The notes below the pieces were generated by a model. It searched no databases, had not been told where the DNA came from, and saw only the letters and a program-made list of their open reading frames with translations. Positions 15,705 through 26,200 of a stretch of 64,000 bases of DNA are shown here, one piece after another (within the stretch, counting starts at the first letter, position 1; each line of letters begins with the position of its first letter). The position numbers and the translations under genes were made by a program. The DNA comes from Terrimesophilobacter sp964651535 (GTDB taxonomy: Bacteria > Actinomycetota > Actinomycetes > Actinomycetales > Microbacteriaceae). Location of the stretch: the NCBI GenBank assembly GCA_964651535.1, contig CAZYYE010000001.1, forward strand, positions 744,001 to 808,000, given 5' to 3'.

Positions 15705-16556
15705 ATGCCGGGCCCGATCGATCTTCACACCCACAGCAGCGTGTCCGACGGCACCGAGACGCCTGCCGAACTGATTCGGGCCGCGATTGCAGCGGGACTC
15801 GGCACCATCGCCATCACGGACCACGATTCGACGGCCGGCTGGCAGGAAGCGTTCGACGCCGCGAAGGGAACCGGCCTCACGGTCATCCCTGGCATGGAGC
15901 TCAGCACCCGGCACGGGTGGAAGAGCGTTCACTTGCTTGCCTACCTCATCGACCCCGACAACGCTGCGCTCCGCGAGGAGACCCTGCGCATTCGCGAAGC
16001 CCGGCTCACGCGCGCGGAAGCGATCGTGTCACGCCTCGCGGCCGACTTCGACATCTCCTGGGCGGATGTCGTCGCGCGCACCGCGCACGGAGCGACGGTG
16101 GGGCGACCCCACATCGCCGACGCGCTCGTGGCTCGTGGAGTATCGCCCGACAGGAGTGCCGCGTTCCGCGACATCCTGCACCCCAAGTTCGGCTATTACG
16201 AACCGCACTATGCGCCGGATCCGCTCGCGGCGATCAGGCTCGTGCGTGACGCAGGGGGCGTGCCCGTGCTTGCGCACCCCGGCACGCGCGGTGTCGATAA
16301 CGTCATCACCGAGGAGCACCTCGACGTGCTCGTGGACGCCGGCTTGTTCGGTCTGGAAATCTACCACCGGGAAAACACCCCGGATGCGATGGAGCGGCTG
16401 TTCGCGCACGCGGAGAAGTTCGATCTGGTTGTCACCGGGTCCAGCGACTACCACGGGGCTGGCAAGCCGAATCGTCTCGGCGAGAATACGACAACCCCGG
16501 AAGTGCTGGCCAGGATCGTGGCGGAGGGTTCTGGTTCGACGCCGTTCCGCGGGTAG
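15705..16556 (+). CDS. PHP-domain phosphoesterase
   Basis: A 283-residue protein with the polymerase-and-histidinol-phosphatase metal motifs: DLHTHSSVSDGT near the N terminus, AITDHDS, PGMELS, AHPGTRG and the C-terminal SSDYHG. Free-standing actinobacterial members resemble the YciV/RnmA and TrpH group that hydrolyse 3',5'-bisphosphates or short 5'-ended RNAs, so a phosphoesterase role is well supported and the substrate is not. It is divergent from pepP and convergent with the RNA helicase gene. Confidence 0.8.
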   Translation: MPGPIDLHTHSSVSDGTETPAELIRAAIAAGLGTIAITDHDSTAGWQEAFDAAKGTGLTVIPGMELSTRHGWKSVHLLAYLIDPDNAALREETLRIREARLTRAEAIVSRLAADFDISWADVVARTAHGATVGRPHIADALVARGVSPDRSAAFRDILHPKFGYYEPHYAPDPLAAIRLVRDAGGVPVLAHPGTRGVDNVITEEHLDVLVDAGLFGLEIYHRENTPDAMERLFAHAEKFDLVVTGSSDYHGAGKPNRLGENTTTPEVLARIVAEGSGSTPFRG

Positions 16557-16579
16557 GTCAATCCGATCCGGCGCGCTGC

Positions 16580-18088
16580 CTACGCGGCGGGGGGTGTGTT
16601 TCCTGAGCTGGGGCGTCGCGTGCGGTTGCGGCGACGGCTCGAAGATCCTGAAACGTCATGGGTTCCTGCGCCAGCCGGCTTGTGTCCGCCGGACGTGCTC
16701 TGATCGCCGGATGCGTCGACCGGTCGCCCACCGCGCGTGCGGGTCCGCTCGCGGCCGCTTCCGCCCTGGCCCGAACGGCTCTGGCCTCCGCCACGACCTC
16801 CGCCATGCCCGCCGCCGCGCCCGGCAGCGGCAGTATCGCGACCGCCTCGACTGCTCGAACGACCCGCCGTCGCCGAACGCGGTTCGCGTTCGCGTGCGGG
16901 ACCGGCGGTCTTCAGCCGCCCCTTGGCATCCGCGGGGATGTCCAGGTCCGTGTAGAGGTGATCGGACGAAGAATACGTCTCGACGGGCTCCGGCTGCCCC
17001 ATGTCGAGCGCGCGGTTGATGAGGGACCACTTGTGCATGTCATCCCAGTCGACAAATGTGACAGCGATCCCTGTCTTGCCCGCACGCCCGGTGCGTCCGA
17101 CACGGTGCAGGTACGCGTCGTGGTCCTCGGGGATCGTGTGGTTGATCACGTGCGTGACATCGAGCACGTCGATGCCGCGGGCGGCGACATCCGTCGCGAT
17201 CAGGATGTCCTTCTTGTCCGACTTGAACGCGGCCATCGCCCGCTCGCGCTGCTCCTGGTTGAGGTCGCCGTGCACCGCCGCGGCGTTGAACCCGCGGTCG
17301 CCCAGCTCTTCGACGAGCTTCGCGGCCGCGCGCTTCGTGCGCGTGAAGATCACGGTCTTGCCGCGCCCCTCCGCCTGCAGGATGCGCGAAATCACTTCGT
17401 CCTTGTCGAGCGCGTGCGCGCGGTACACGACGTGCTTGATGTTCGCCTGCGTGAGGCCCTCGTTGGGGTCCGTCGCCCGGATGTGGATGGGCCGGTTCAT
17501 GAAACGCCGGGCGAGCGCCACGATGGGTCCCGGCATCGTGGCCGAGAAGAGCATCGTGTGCCTGGCCGGCGGAGTCTGCGCGAACAGTTTCTCGATGTCG
17601 CTGAGGAACCCCAGGTCGAGCATCTTGTCGGCTTCGTCCAGCACCATGACTTCGACGTTCTTGAGCGAAAGCATCCGCTGGCTCGCGAGGTCGAGGAGAC
17701 GGCCCGGGGTGCCGACGACGACCTGGGCGCCGTCCTTCAACTGCTCGATCTGCCCTTCGTAGGCTTTGCCGCCGTAGATCGCGGCGATCTTCGTCGCGCG
17801 GTTCGACGCCGCGGTGACGAGGTCATCGGCGACCTGGATGCACAATTCGCGCGTGGGGACGACGACGAGCGCCTTGACCCCGGGTTCCGGATCGGTGCCG
17901 AGGTGCTGCAGGAGCGGCAATCCGAATCCGAACGTCTTTCCCGTGCCCGTCTTGGCCTGTCCGATGATGTCCTGACCGTCCAGGCCCATGGGTATGGTCT
18001 GGGACTGGATGGGAAACGGTTCGATGATGCCTTTTGCTGCGAGTGCGTCGACCATGTCCTGATCGACGCCGAGTTCTGAAAATGTCAA
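16580..18088 (-). CDS. DEAD-box ATP-dependent RNA helicase
   Basis: About 502 residues: Q motif FPIQSQTIPM, Walker A AKTGTGKT, PTRELCIQ, VVGTPGRLLDL, DEAD in VMVLDEADKML, FSATMP, then the second RecA domain ending HRVGRTGR. The tail from about residue 385 is low-complexity, rich in Arg, Gly and Ser (RGGG, GGGQSRSG), typical of RNA-binding extensions. The family remodels structured RNA in ribosome assembly or mRNA decay, often under cold stress. The best start is TTG 18088 or TTG 18097; no canonical ATG exists before the Q motif. Confidence 0.85.
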   Translation of the reverse strand: MTFSELGVDQDMVDALAAKGIIEPFPIQSQTIPMGLDGQDIIGQAKTGTGKTFGFGLPLLQHLGTDPEPGVKALVVVPTRELCIQVADDLVTAASNRATKIAAIYGGKAYEGQIEQLKDGAQVVVGTPGRLLDLASQRMLSLKNVEVMVLDEADKMLDLGFLSDIEKLFAQTPPARHTMLFSATMPGPIVALARRFMNRPIHIRATDPNEGLTQANIKHVVYRAHALDKDEVISRILQAEGRGKTVIFTRTKRAAAKLVEELGDRGFNAAAVHGDLNQEQRERAMAAFKSDKKDILIATDVAARGIDVLDVTHVINHTIPEDHDAYLHRVGRTGRAGKTGIAVTFVDWDDMHKWSLINRALDMGQPEPVETYSSSDHLYTDLDIPADAKGRLKTAGPAREREPRSATAGRSSSRGGRDTAAAGRGGGHGGGRGGGQSRSGQGGSGRERTRTRGGRPVDASGDQSTSGGHKPAGAGTHDVSGSSSRRRNRTRRPSSGNTPPAA

Positions 18089-18276
18089 GTTGTACAACCC
18101 TGTCTTGGGTGAGGCGATTACGCCCGTTTTCTCCCAGGGCGCAGGGCCCCGCCAGAGTGGGGGCCTCAACCAGTTTAGAGGAGGCTGTCGCAGTTGACGC
18201 GCACGGGGCTCCGGCCAGTCGCATTCGGGGCCCGGGGCCGCTTTTGGGTGCTGCGGGTTTGTGTGAAAATCTACTC

Positions 18277-18732
18277 ATGCAGGCATCCGGCAGTTCCACG
18301 GTCTGGGACCGGATTCTGCTCGGGGTCATCGCCATAGTGGCGGCCTATGCGCTCGGACTTGTCATTGATGGACTGTTTCTCGGGGACCACGTTTTCGATC
18401 TGTTGGGGTTCGGCCCCGCCGACGGCGCGATCACGAGCGCAGAATCGCGCCACTACCTGCGTCTCGTGTACGCAATCCTCGGTGCGGTCATTGTGGGTTG
18501 GATGCTCGTCATCGGGGGATTGGTAGTCGGTCCCCTTCGTCGTCGCGAACGCTGGGCATGGTCGACGATCTCGACCGGCGTCGGTGTCTGGTTTGTTCTT
18601 GACACCGGAATTTCTCTGATTCTCGGTTTTCTCGGGCACGCGGTGTTCAATGTGGTGTTCGCCATAGCCCTCGCGGTGCCGCTCTTCTTCATTCGGAGGG
18701 AACTTCAACCTCGCCGGACGGCCGGCGGCTAG
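18277..18732 (+). CDS. Small membrane protein of unknown function
   Basis: A 151-residue protein with four predicted transmembrane helices (ILLGVIAIVAAYALGLVIDG; LVYAILGAVIVGWMLVIGG; ISTGVGVWFVLDTGISLI; VFNVVFAIALAVPLFF). A polar loop precedes helix 2, and a basic tail ends the protein. I do not recognise a family. The ATG at 18277 starts just before the first helix; no good ribosome-binding site or -10 box is evident. It is divergent from the helicase gene, with a 188-base spacer that shows nothing else recognisable. Confidence 0.6.
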   Translation: MQASGSSTVWDRILLGVIAIVAAYALGLVIDGLFLGDHVFDLLGFGPADGAITSAESRHYLRLVYAILGAVIVGWMLVIGGLVVGPLRRRERWAWSTISTGVGVWFVLDTGISLILGFLGHAVFNVVFAIALAVPLFFIRRELQPRRTAGG

Positions 18733-18808
18733 TCCACCTTCTCTCGGTCGGATCGGAACGGGAGAACCGACCGGGTATCCCGCCCAGATCGCACCATCCG
18801 TGCAACGG

Positions 18809-18814
18809 TAGGCT
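18809..18814 (+). promoter_or_regulatory. -10 box (TAGGCT), leaderless promoter of the ferritin-like gene
   Basis: TAGGCT, six bases, then GTG 18821. No ribosome-binding site is present. Confidence 0.55.
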
Positions 18815-18820
18815 GTAACG

Positions 18821-19543
18821 GTGGCCACGTTGATCCCTCGTCGCAGGAAGCGCCCGTCCCCGACGCGCAAGCGCTCTCGGCGCCCGAATCCGAATCAGGT
18901 CGTGAACCGCGTCGCACTCAACGAGTTGACGCCGGAACTCTCCCGCTTCCTCGGTCAGGCCGCCTATCTCCAGTTGTCGTTTTTCGAGAACCTCTCCCGC
19001 GCGGTGACGTCGGCTCCGACGACGGCGTCGAAAGGCGTGTTGAGCCGCGTCGCCGGCATAGTCCTCGCCAGGCACCATTCGCTCGTCGCAGAGTTGGAGA
19101 AACTCGGCAAGGATCCGAGTGCCGAGATGGAACCGTTCGTGGGACCCATCGATTCGTTCCAGTCGAGAACGCAGGGCAGCGACTGGTGCGAGTCGCTCCT
19201 CGCGTACTACGTGGAGTCGGGAATTCTCGACGACAGTTTTGTCGGTATCGCGCAGGGGTTCGATGACGAGCACGCCGAACGCATTTCGCGAGTGTTGGCA
19301 GATGACGAGCCGCGACGGCTCATCGGATCCGAGTTGAGCGCGGCCATCGGAGAGAATCCGAGACTCGCGTCTCGACTTGCGCTGTATGGGCGCCGCCTCG
19401 TCGGAGACGTGCTGCTGGTGGCCAGATCAGCCCTCGATCTGCCGGAAAACACGGCTCACGATGACGAGAGGCTCGAGCCCGTCCTGACCGAACTCATCGC
19501 GGATCACACGCGAAGAATGGACGATCTGGGTCTGACTGCCTGA
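18821..19543 (+). CDS. Ferritin-like fold protein (actinobacterial)
   Basis: A 240-residue, mostly helical protein after a very basic N-terminal tail (PRRRKRPSPTRKRSRRP). Helices LGQAAYLQLSFFENLSRAV, ARHHSLVAELEKL, CESLLAYYVESGILDDSF and GFDDEHAERISRVL place Glu, His and Asp residues where ferritin-like and tRNA-hydroxylase (MiaE-like) proteins bind di-iron. Whether it binds metal is not certain. As I recall, homologues sit beside the RhlE-like helicase and DUF3107 genes in mycobacteria too, which matches this context. Confidence 0.65.
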   Translation: MATLIPRRRKRPSPTRKRSRRPNPNQVVNRVALNELTPELSRFLGQAAYLQLSFFENLSRAVTSAPTTASKGVLSRVAGIVLARHHSLVAELEKLGKDPSAEMEPFVGPIDSFQSRTQGSDWCESLLAYYVESGILDDSFVGIAQGFDDEHAERISRVLADDEPRRLIGSELSAAIGENPRLASRLALYGRRLVGDVLLVARSALDLPENTAHDDERLEPVLTELIADHTRRMDDLGLTA

Positions 19544-19555
19544 CTGCCTGTCCGC

Positions 19556-19846
19556 TCAGCTTTTGAGCAGTTGGTCGAACAGTTCTTCGTCTCGCCGCTT
19601 GCGCCGCGGGGCGATCAGGAGCGGAAGCGCGATCGCGACGAGCGCACCCGCCCCGAGGCTCACCCACCAGATCCATCCGCCGTCGAATGTCCATCCGAGC
19701 CACGTAAGAGATGCCCACACCGCGGAGGCAACGGCAGCGCTCGCGGCGGGTAGAAGCGCGCTTCCGTAGGTTTCCCGCCCCGGCGTGAGGTAGCGCGGGA
19801 TGAGGCCGAGCAGAACGGCCCCCAGCACGACGAAGAGAAGTTCCAT
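19556..19846 (-). CDS. Small membrane protein of unknown function
   Basis: A 96-residue protein with three hydrophobic segments (LLFVVLGAVLLGLIPRYL, LLPAASAAVASAVWASLTWL, WIWWVSLGAGALVAIALPLL) and a charged C terminus. No family is recognised. Its ATG overlaps the DUF3107 stop as ATGA, so it is the second gene of a two-gene operon. Confidence 0.7.
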   Translation of the reverse strand: MELLFVVLGAVLLGLIPRYLTPGRETYGSALLPAASAAVASAVWASLTWLGWTFDGGWIWWVSLGAGALVAIALPLLIAPRRKRRDEELFDQLLKS

Positions 19847-20070
19847 CAGGCGACGAATCCTACCCGGCGGGAAAGCTCAGAACCCACCTCGACGTAGGCG
19901 AGGCTTTGGGCTGGCACGAGGAAGACGCGGCCCTTGTCGTCGACGAAGCGGATGAACTTCGCGTCGGTCTCCAGCGCGGTGGCCACGACCTTCTCGATGT
20001 CGGCGGCCGACTGGTCGGATTCAAAACTCAGCTCGCGCGGGCTGTTGATGATGCCAATTCGAATGTCCAC
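19846..20070 (-). CDS. DUF3107 family protein
   Basis: A 74-residue protein: MDIRIGIINSPRELSFES, helix ADIEKVVATALE, and the strand-rich end DDKGRVFLVPAQSLAYVEVG. This is the actinobacterial DUF3107 family, which includes the small mycobacterial antigen called TB9.4, if memory serves. Function is unknown. It is the first gene of a divergent unit opposite adnA. Confidence 0.8.
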   Translation of the reverse strand: MDIRIGIINSPRELSFESDQSAADIEKVVATALETDAKFIRFVDDKGRVFLVPAQSLAYVEVGSELSRRVGFVA

Positions 20071-20149
20071 GTGCCCAGATTACGTCAAATCGCACAGCGC
20101 GGTTTGCCGGTTCGTTGTCAGCGGAACCCCTCGAGTCGTGGGCGTGGGA

Positions 20150-20155
20150 TAGCTT
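20150..20155 (+). promoter_or_regulatory. -10 box (TAGCTT), leaderless promoter of adnA
   Basis: TAGCTT is separated by seven bases from GTG 20163; no ribosome-binding site is seen. Confidence 0.5.
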
Positions 20156-20162
20156 TGCATTC

Positions 20163-23100
20163 GTGACGGTCAAGGGTTTCTCTCCCGCGCGCGCTGCGCG
20201 CCAGGAGCCGCGCGAGCGGCACGAAGACGCATCCCAGGCCGCAGTGATCGCACTTGCCGATGACGCCTCCGCCGTCGTCATCGGAGCGCCGGGCACCGGC
20301 AAGACGTCAACGCTCGTCGAGCTCGCGGCCGATCGGGTTCTCGAGCGGGGGTGGTCGACGAACGAAATTGTCGCGATCGCGCCGAATCGCACGTCGGCGA
20401 CGCGGCTGCGCGATCGACTCGCCTTGCGGCTTGCGGTTCCGACCGAGGGTCCGCTTGCGCGCACGATCAACTCTCTCGCCTTCGAGATCGTGTCCTTCGC
20501 GAGGCAGAGCGCGGGCGCGCCGCCACCCCGGCTCCTCACCGGCGGGGACCAGGACAGTGACATCGCGCAACTCCTCGACGGCCACGAGGAGGAAGGCACA
20601 GGGCCGCGCTGGCCCGAACCGCTTGACGAGCGCGTGCGTTCGCTGCGCGAATTTCGGACCGAGTTGCGTGAGATCATGATGCGGGCGACGGAGTACGGCA
20701 TTGTCCCTGACCAGGTCCGTGCTCTCGCGAAAGAGCAGGGGCGTCCGGAGTGGGCCGCCGTCGCGGACTTCCACGACGAATACCTCCAGGTTCTGGGGGA
20801 GTTGCGGCCGGATCAGCTCGATTCCGCCGAACTCGCAGCGGCGGCCGCGCGGTCGATCAGTGCCGACGTCGTCCCCGAGTCGGTGTCTCGGCTTCGCCTC
20901 GTTCTCGTCGACGACGTGCAGGACGCTACCCAGTCCACGGTTTCCGTGCTGCGCGCACTCGCCAGCCGGGGGGTGCGCATCATCGCGTTCGGCAACCCTG
21001 ATGTCGCCGTAACCGCGTTCCGCGGCGGAGAAGCGGATGTCGTGGGCCGGCTTGGCGCTGCCCTAGGCATCGAGGATCTCGTGACCCTTCGCCTGTCCCG
21101 ATCGCACAGGCAGGCGGGCATCCTGCTCGCGTTCACCGACGCCGTGGCCGGGCGAATTGGTACAGCGCAGACTGTCGGACACCGCAACCCGGCGCCGCCG
21201 CCGCGCGCGGAGTCCGGCGATGGCGAAGAACTCTTCGTGGCCACCGCTTCGACTCCGGCACGGCTGTGGGCGGCGCTCGCGTGGCACGTTCGCGAACGGC
21301 ACCTGGTTCATGGGGTTCGCTGGAACGACATTGCGGTGATCGTGAGGAGCGGCGCGCAGGTTCCCGAGATCGCGCGCTCGCTTGCCCTCTCCGATGTGCC
21401 AACCCGCACGGTTTCCGGTGGGATTCCGCTTCGCGACGACGTTGCCGCACGCGGCCTATTGACCGTGGCCGACATAGGAATCGGCCGCACCGAACTCACG
21501 CCGCAGCTCGCAACCGAAATGCTTCTCGGCCCGTTCGGCGGCCTCGACCGGCTTGCCCTCCGTCGGCTGCGTTTGGCGCTTCGCGCCGAGGAGATTGCTG
21601 GCGGGGGCAATCGACCGAGCGATGACCTGCTCGTGGAGGCGCTCGAAGCACCCGGGCGGCTCGCGACCATCGACCACCGGGCAGCGCGTTCCGCCGCTCG
21701 ACTCGCCGAAACCCTGCGCATGGTGTCGGATGAGGCGAAGAACGGCGCCACGATCGAGGAGTTGCTGTGGCTCGTGTGGGAACGCAGCGGCCGCGCAGAA
21801 CCGTGGCGGGCGCAAGCGCTCGGCACCGGTATCCTCGCCGCTGAGGCGAACCGGAGCCTCGACGGCATTCTCGCTTTGTTCACCGCTGCGAAACGATTCG
21901 TCGAGCGGGAGCCTGATTCTTTGCCATCCGTGTTCCTGACCGGAGTTCTCGACGCCCAGGTGCCTGAGGACACGCTTTCTCCCCAGTCCGCAGCGGACTC
22001 TGTTCTCGTGACGACGCCCGTCGGAGCCATGGGACTCGAGTTCGACACCGTGATCGTTGCGGGGCTCCAGGACGGCGCGTGGCCGAATCTGCGGATTCGC
22101 GGTTCGTTGTTGTCGCCGGACCGGCTCGTGCGGGCAGCGACGGGCACGGCCAGCGCGGGAATCGATGATCGGAAGGCCGTGCTCGCCGACGAGTTGCGGA
22201 TGTTCGCGCTCGCGGTGTCCCGCGCGAGACGCGAAGTGCTCCTCGCCGCCGTCGCGAACGACGACGAAGCGGCGAGCGTGTTCCTTTCGCTTGCCCCGGA
22301 GGGCTGGCAGAAGTTCGCGGTCGACGCCCAACCGCCGCTCACGCTTCGGGGGTACGCCGGACGGCTTCGACGCAGCATTGCCGCTGCGGACGGCAAAGAC
22401 GTTGTCGCCGCCGCCAATCTCGCGTTTCTTGCCGCTAAGGGAATCCCCGGCGCGAATCCGGACGACTGGCATGGGCTGCAGGAAGCGTCCACGACAGGGC
22501 CGCTGTACCCGGATGGCGAGCCTGTTCCCGTATCGCCGTCGAAGCTCGGCGCATTCGAGGAGTCGCCGCTGGACTGGTTCATCGACTCCGTTTCCGGCAC
22601 CCAGTCGAGCACCGCCATGGGGCTCGGCACGATCGTGCACTGGGCAATGGAAACGACGCACGACCCTGCGGTCGAGTCGGTGTGGGCCGCGATCGAAAGC
22701 CGCTGGAGCGAACTCGTCTTCGAGTCGCCGTGGCTCGCAGAGCAGCAGAAGAGGGCCGCGCGGAAGCTCGCGGCGGCCGTGGCCGAGTACCTCGGCGACT
22801 TCGAGCGGGAGGGCAAGTCCCTGATCTCCGCGGAAGAACGATTCACGCTCGATGTCGATCGGGCACGAATGAACGGGTCGATCGACCGGCTCGAACTCTC
22901 GCCGGACGGCGGTATCACGATTGTCGATGTGAAAACCGGAAAGTCGGAAACGAGTCAGGCCGTCATCGACGAGTTTCCTCAGCTCGCCGCATATCAGCTC
23001 GCCTACGCTTCCGGAGCCCTCGATGAACTGCTCGAGGGCGTCGGCGGCCACCACGCCGGCGGGGCGAAACTCGTCTTCGTGAAAGAAGGCGTTCGAGGGA

Positions 23101-23291
23101 AGTCCTACCGCGAAGGAGTTCAAGCTCCTCTCAGCACGGATCAGCTGGAACAGTTCAGGGATCGCATCCGCAAGGCATCCATAGGCATGGCACTTGGCGT
23201 ATACCCCGGTTCTCGCGAGATCGACCCGTACGGGATGGGGGATGCTGCCGTGCGTGCACTGCACCGGGTTCGGGCGGTGACAAGTGACTGA
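20163..23291 (+). CDS. adnA: AdnA-like subunit: UvrD-type motor with C-terminal RecB nuclease domain
   Basis: A 1042-residue protein. The motor has Walker A GAPGTGKT (residues 41-48), but motif II reads LVDDVQDATQ, with Asp in place of the usual Glu, and motif VI is weak. The C-terminal PDDEXK nuclease is complete: GTIVHWAM, GSIDRLEL, IVDVKTGK and PQLAAYQLAY. The pattern of one weak motor plus an intact nuclease matches AdnA of the mycobacterial AdnAB double-strand-break resection machine. It overlaps adnB by eight bases. It would act with adnB as a heterodimer in end resection. Confidence 0.8.
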   Translation: MTVKGFSPARAARQEPRERHEDASQAAVIALADDASAVVIGAPGTGKTSTLVELAADRVLERGWSTNEIVAIAPNRTSATRLRDRLALRLAVPTEGPLARTINSLAFEIVSFARQSAGAPPPRLLTGGDQDSDIAQLLDGHEEEGTGPRWPEPLDERVRSLREFRTELREIMMRATEYGIVPDQVRALAKEQGRPEWAAVADFHDEYLQVLGELRPDQLDSAELAAAAARSISADVVPESVSRLRLVLVDDVQDATQSTVSVLRALASRGVRIIAFGNPDVAVTAFRGGEADVVGRLGAALGIEDLVTLRLSRSHRQAGILLAFTDAVAGRIGTAQTVGHRNPAPPPRAESGDGEELFVATASTPARLWAALAWHVRERHLVHGVRWNDIAVIVRSGAQVPEIARSLALSDVPTRTVSGGIPLRDDVAARGLLTVADIGIGRTELTPQLATEMLLGPFGGLDRLALRRLRLALRAEEIAGGGNRPSDDLLVEALEAPGRLATIDHRAARSAARLAETLRMVSDEAKNGATIEELLWLVWERSGRAEPWRAQALGTGILAAEANRSLDGILALFTAAKRFVEREPDSLPSVFLTGVLDAQVPEDTLSPQSAADSVLVTTPVGAMGLEFDTVIVAGLQDGAWPNLRIRGSLLSPDRLVRAATGTASAGIDDRKAVLADELRMFALAVSRARREVLLAAVANDDEAASVFLSLAPEGWQKFAVDAQPPLTLRGYAGRLRRSIAAADGKDVVAAANLAFLAAKGIPGANPDDWHGLQEASTTGPLYPDGEPVPVSPSKLGAFEESPLDWFIDSVSGTQSSTAMGLGTIVHWAMETTHDPAVESVWAAIESRWSELVFESPWLAEQQKRAARKLAAAVAEYLGDFEREGKSLISAEERFTLDVDRARMNGSIDRLELSPDGGITIVDVKTGKSETSQAVIDEFPQLAAYQLAYASGALDELLEGVGGHHAGGAKLVFVKEGVRGKSYREGVQAPLSTDQLEQFRDRIRKASIGMALGVYPGSREIDPYGMGDAAVRALHRVRAVTSD

Positions 23292-26200
23292 GCCGACATT
23301 TCGGGCTGAGGATCTCGCCGAGGCGCTGAGTCTGCATCGGCCGACCGCGCAGCAGAAGTCCATCATCGAGTGCGCGCAAACCCCCGCGCTCGTGATCGCC
23401 GGGGCCGGGAGTGGCAAGACCGAGACGATGGCGGGCCGCGTCGTCTGGCTGCTCGCGAACGGCCATGTCCGGCCGGGCGAAGTTCTCGGTCTCACGTTCA
23501 CGCGGAAGGCGGCGGGCGAGCTGTCCGAACGAATTCGGCAGCGCATCGGCACGCTCGCGGCCACGGGACTGGTTTCCGCGGACGTCGACGAACTCGATCC
23601 GCCGACCGTGACCACCTACAACGCGTTTGCGAACACGATTTTCCGGGACAACGCCGTGCTGCTCGGGCAAGAAAGCGACGGCACGGTGTTGGGCGAGGCC
23701 TCGGCGTGGCAGCTCGCGCGGTCAATTGTGCTGGAGAGCACGGATGAACGGCTCGCTGCGCTCGACCGGACGCCGGATCGCATTACCACCGCGGTTCTCG
23801 AGTTGAGCCATGCGCTCAGCGAGAACGTCGTCGACCCCGCGAGAGTGCACGAGATGGCCGCGCGGTTCGCGCAACTCGCCGAACTGCCGAATGGCGGAAG
23901 GGGCGAATACGCCAAAGCGCTCGACATCATTTCCTCGGTGTCGTCTCTGCCGCTTCTGCTTGACCTTGCGAAACAGTTTTCGGAAGCCAAGTTCCGCAGA
24001 GGACTCGTCGAGTATGCGGACCAGGTGATGCTGGCGCTCCAGGTGATCCGCCGCGTCGAGCGGATCCGCGCCGAGCTTCGCGAACGCTACAAGGTTGTGC
24101 TTCTCGATGAATATCAGGACACGAGCGTGGTGCAGACGTGGCTGCTCTCGGAACTGTTCGCGGGGCATCCGGTGATGGCGGTAGGGGACCCCAATCAATC
24201 GATCTACGGCTGGCGGGGAGCGAGCGCGGCAAACCTGGAACAGTTCGCGCACAGTTTCGGCGCGGGCGAGCAAGTCCAGGAGTTCGCGCTATCCACGAGC
24301 TGGCGCAACGGAACGAGCATTCTCGTGTCGGCCAACCGCCTCGTCGAACCCTTGATCGCGACGACGACGGTGCGGGTTCAGGAGCTCGAGCCGGCTCCGA
24401 ACGCCTCGACTATTCCCGTCGATGTGTGCTTCGAAGAGACGATAGCCCACGAGGCGCAGGCCGCCGCGCTCTGGCTGAAGCGTCGACTCACGGTGCCTGC
24501 CGGGGCAGAGAAGCCGACCGCGGCCATGCTGTTTCGCGCCAGACGTACCCAGTCGGTTTTCGTCGAGGCACTTCGCGCGGAGGGCGTACCGTTCCACGTG
24601 CTCGGGATCGGCGGTCTCCTCGACGAACCGGAAATCGCCGATCTCGTGTGCGCGCTCACAGTCGTGAGCGATCCGACCGCGGGGTCGCAGCTCGTGCGGC
24701 TTCTTGCCGGTTCGCGGTGGCGAATCGGAGTGCGCGACCTCCACGCCCTCAGCCGCGTTGCATCGTGGCTGCGGGACCATGACCATGCCCAGCAGCCCCT
24801 GGACGAGGAGACGAAAGCGAAGCTTCGAAATTCGGTCGCAGAGGGCGAGGGCGGATCAATCATCGATGCGCTCGACTTTGTGGCCCACGCGAGCGCCGGC
24901 CACGGGATGTTGGAGCGGTTCTCGGAGGCGGGACTGGCCCGATTGCGGGATGCCGGTGCAATGTTCGCACGCTTGCGCGCGCGCGCGTCTCTCGATCTGC
25001 TCGACTTCGTCGCCCTCGTGGAACAGGAGTTCAACCTCGATATCGAGGTGATCGCCAACGACAGGCGCTCGAACGCGCACGCCAGCAGGGAAGCGTTCTT
25101 CAACGCGATTCACGCGTTCCGCGCCGTCAACGAGGGCGGAGGCCTCGCCAACTTCCTCGCCTGGCTGCGGGAGGCCGTGCGCCGCGACGACCTCGCGCCG
25201 CGCCCGGAGGAGCCTGAGCGCGGTGCCGTGCAATTGCTCACGATTCACGGCGCGAAGGGTCTCGAATGGGACGCGGTCGTCGTGCCGAGGATGGTCGTCG
25301 ACGAGTTGCCCGCGAAGTCTCGGGAAACGAACGGGTGGACCTCGTTCGGTTCGCTTCCCTACGAGTTCCGGGGAGATGTCGAGAGCCTCCCCGTGTTCGA
25401 TTGGGAGAACGCCGAATCACGCAAGGACTTGGTCGCTCGCCACAAGGTTTTCACCGAAGGTGTGAAAGAGCGGCAGGAACGCGAGGAGCGTCGCCTCGCC
25501 TACGTCGCGGTCACGAGAGCAAAACATCACCTTCTGCTCACCGGATCGTTCTGGTCAAGCCAGTCGGGTGCGCGGGGCCCGAGCCCGTACCTCGTCGAAC
25601 TCGCCGAAGCGGGGCTCATCCCTGGACTCCCCGATTCCCCCGAGGGTGGCGAGAAGCCCGAGTCCAGGGACGAGACGCCCATGGAATGGCCGGAAGATCC
25701 GCTCGGTGGCCGCCGCGACGCCGTCGAGCGCTCTGCGGAACTCGTGCGAGCGATCGAGCCGTCTGTCGAGGGGCCGTTTCGGGAACACCTCGAGTTGTTG
25801 CTGGCCGAGCGTGAAAGCATGGCACGGTCTGCGGAAACCGTCGACGTGCCTCATCGGATCCCCGCGAGCCGGTTCAAGGACTTCGTGACGGATCCGGCGG
25901 AGGTTGCTTCGGACATTCGGCGCCCCATGCCCGAGCGCCCCTATCGCGCGACTCGGCTCGGAACTCTGTTCCACGCTTGGGTCGAGGAACGCTCGGGGCT
26001 GTCTGGGTCGGGCGACGTCATCGACGCGTTGCCGGGCGAGCTGGACCTCGAGAATGCGGCGATCGACGGCGAAGAGCTTGCGAGGCTGCAGGAGACGTTC
26101 GAGAGGTCCGCGTGGGCGAGCCGCAAACCCGTGGAGATCGAGCGCGAAATCCACCTTCCGTTTGACGGGCACATCGTCATTTGCAAGATCGATGCGGTGT

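Noticed and set aside
15624..15932. N-terminal extension of pepP to 15932
   Set aside because: The extension overlaps the divergent PHP gene and its promoter, and a strong ribosome-binding site marks ATG 15623.
21456..23615. 719-codon open frame on the minus strand opposite adnA
   Set aside because: The adnA frame carries helicase and nuclease motifs. The antisense frame is Arg-rich and unlike any family.
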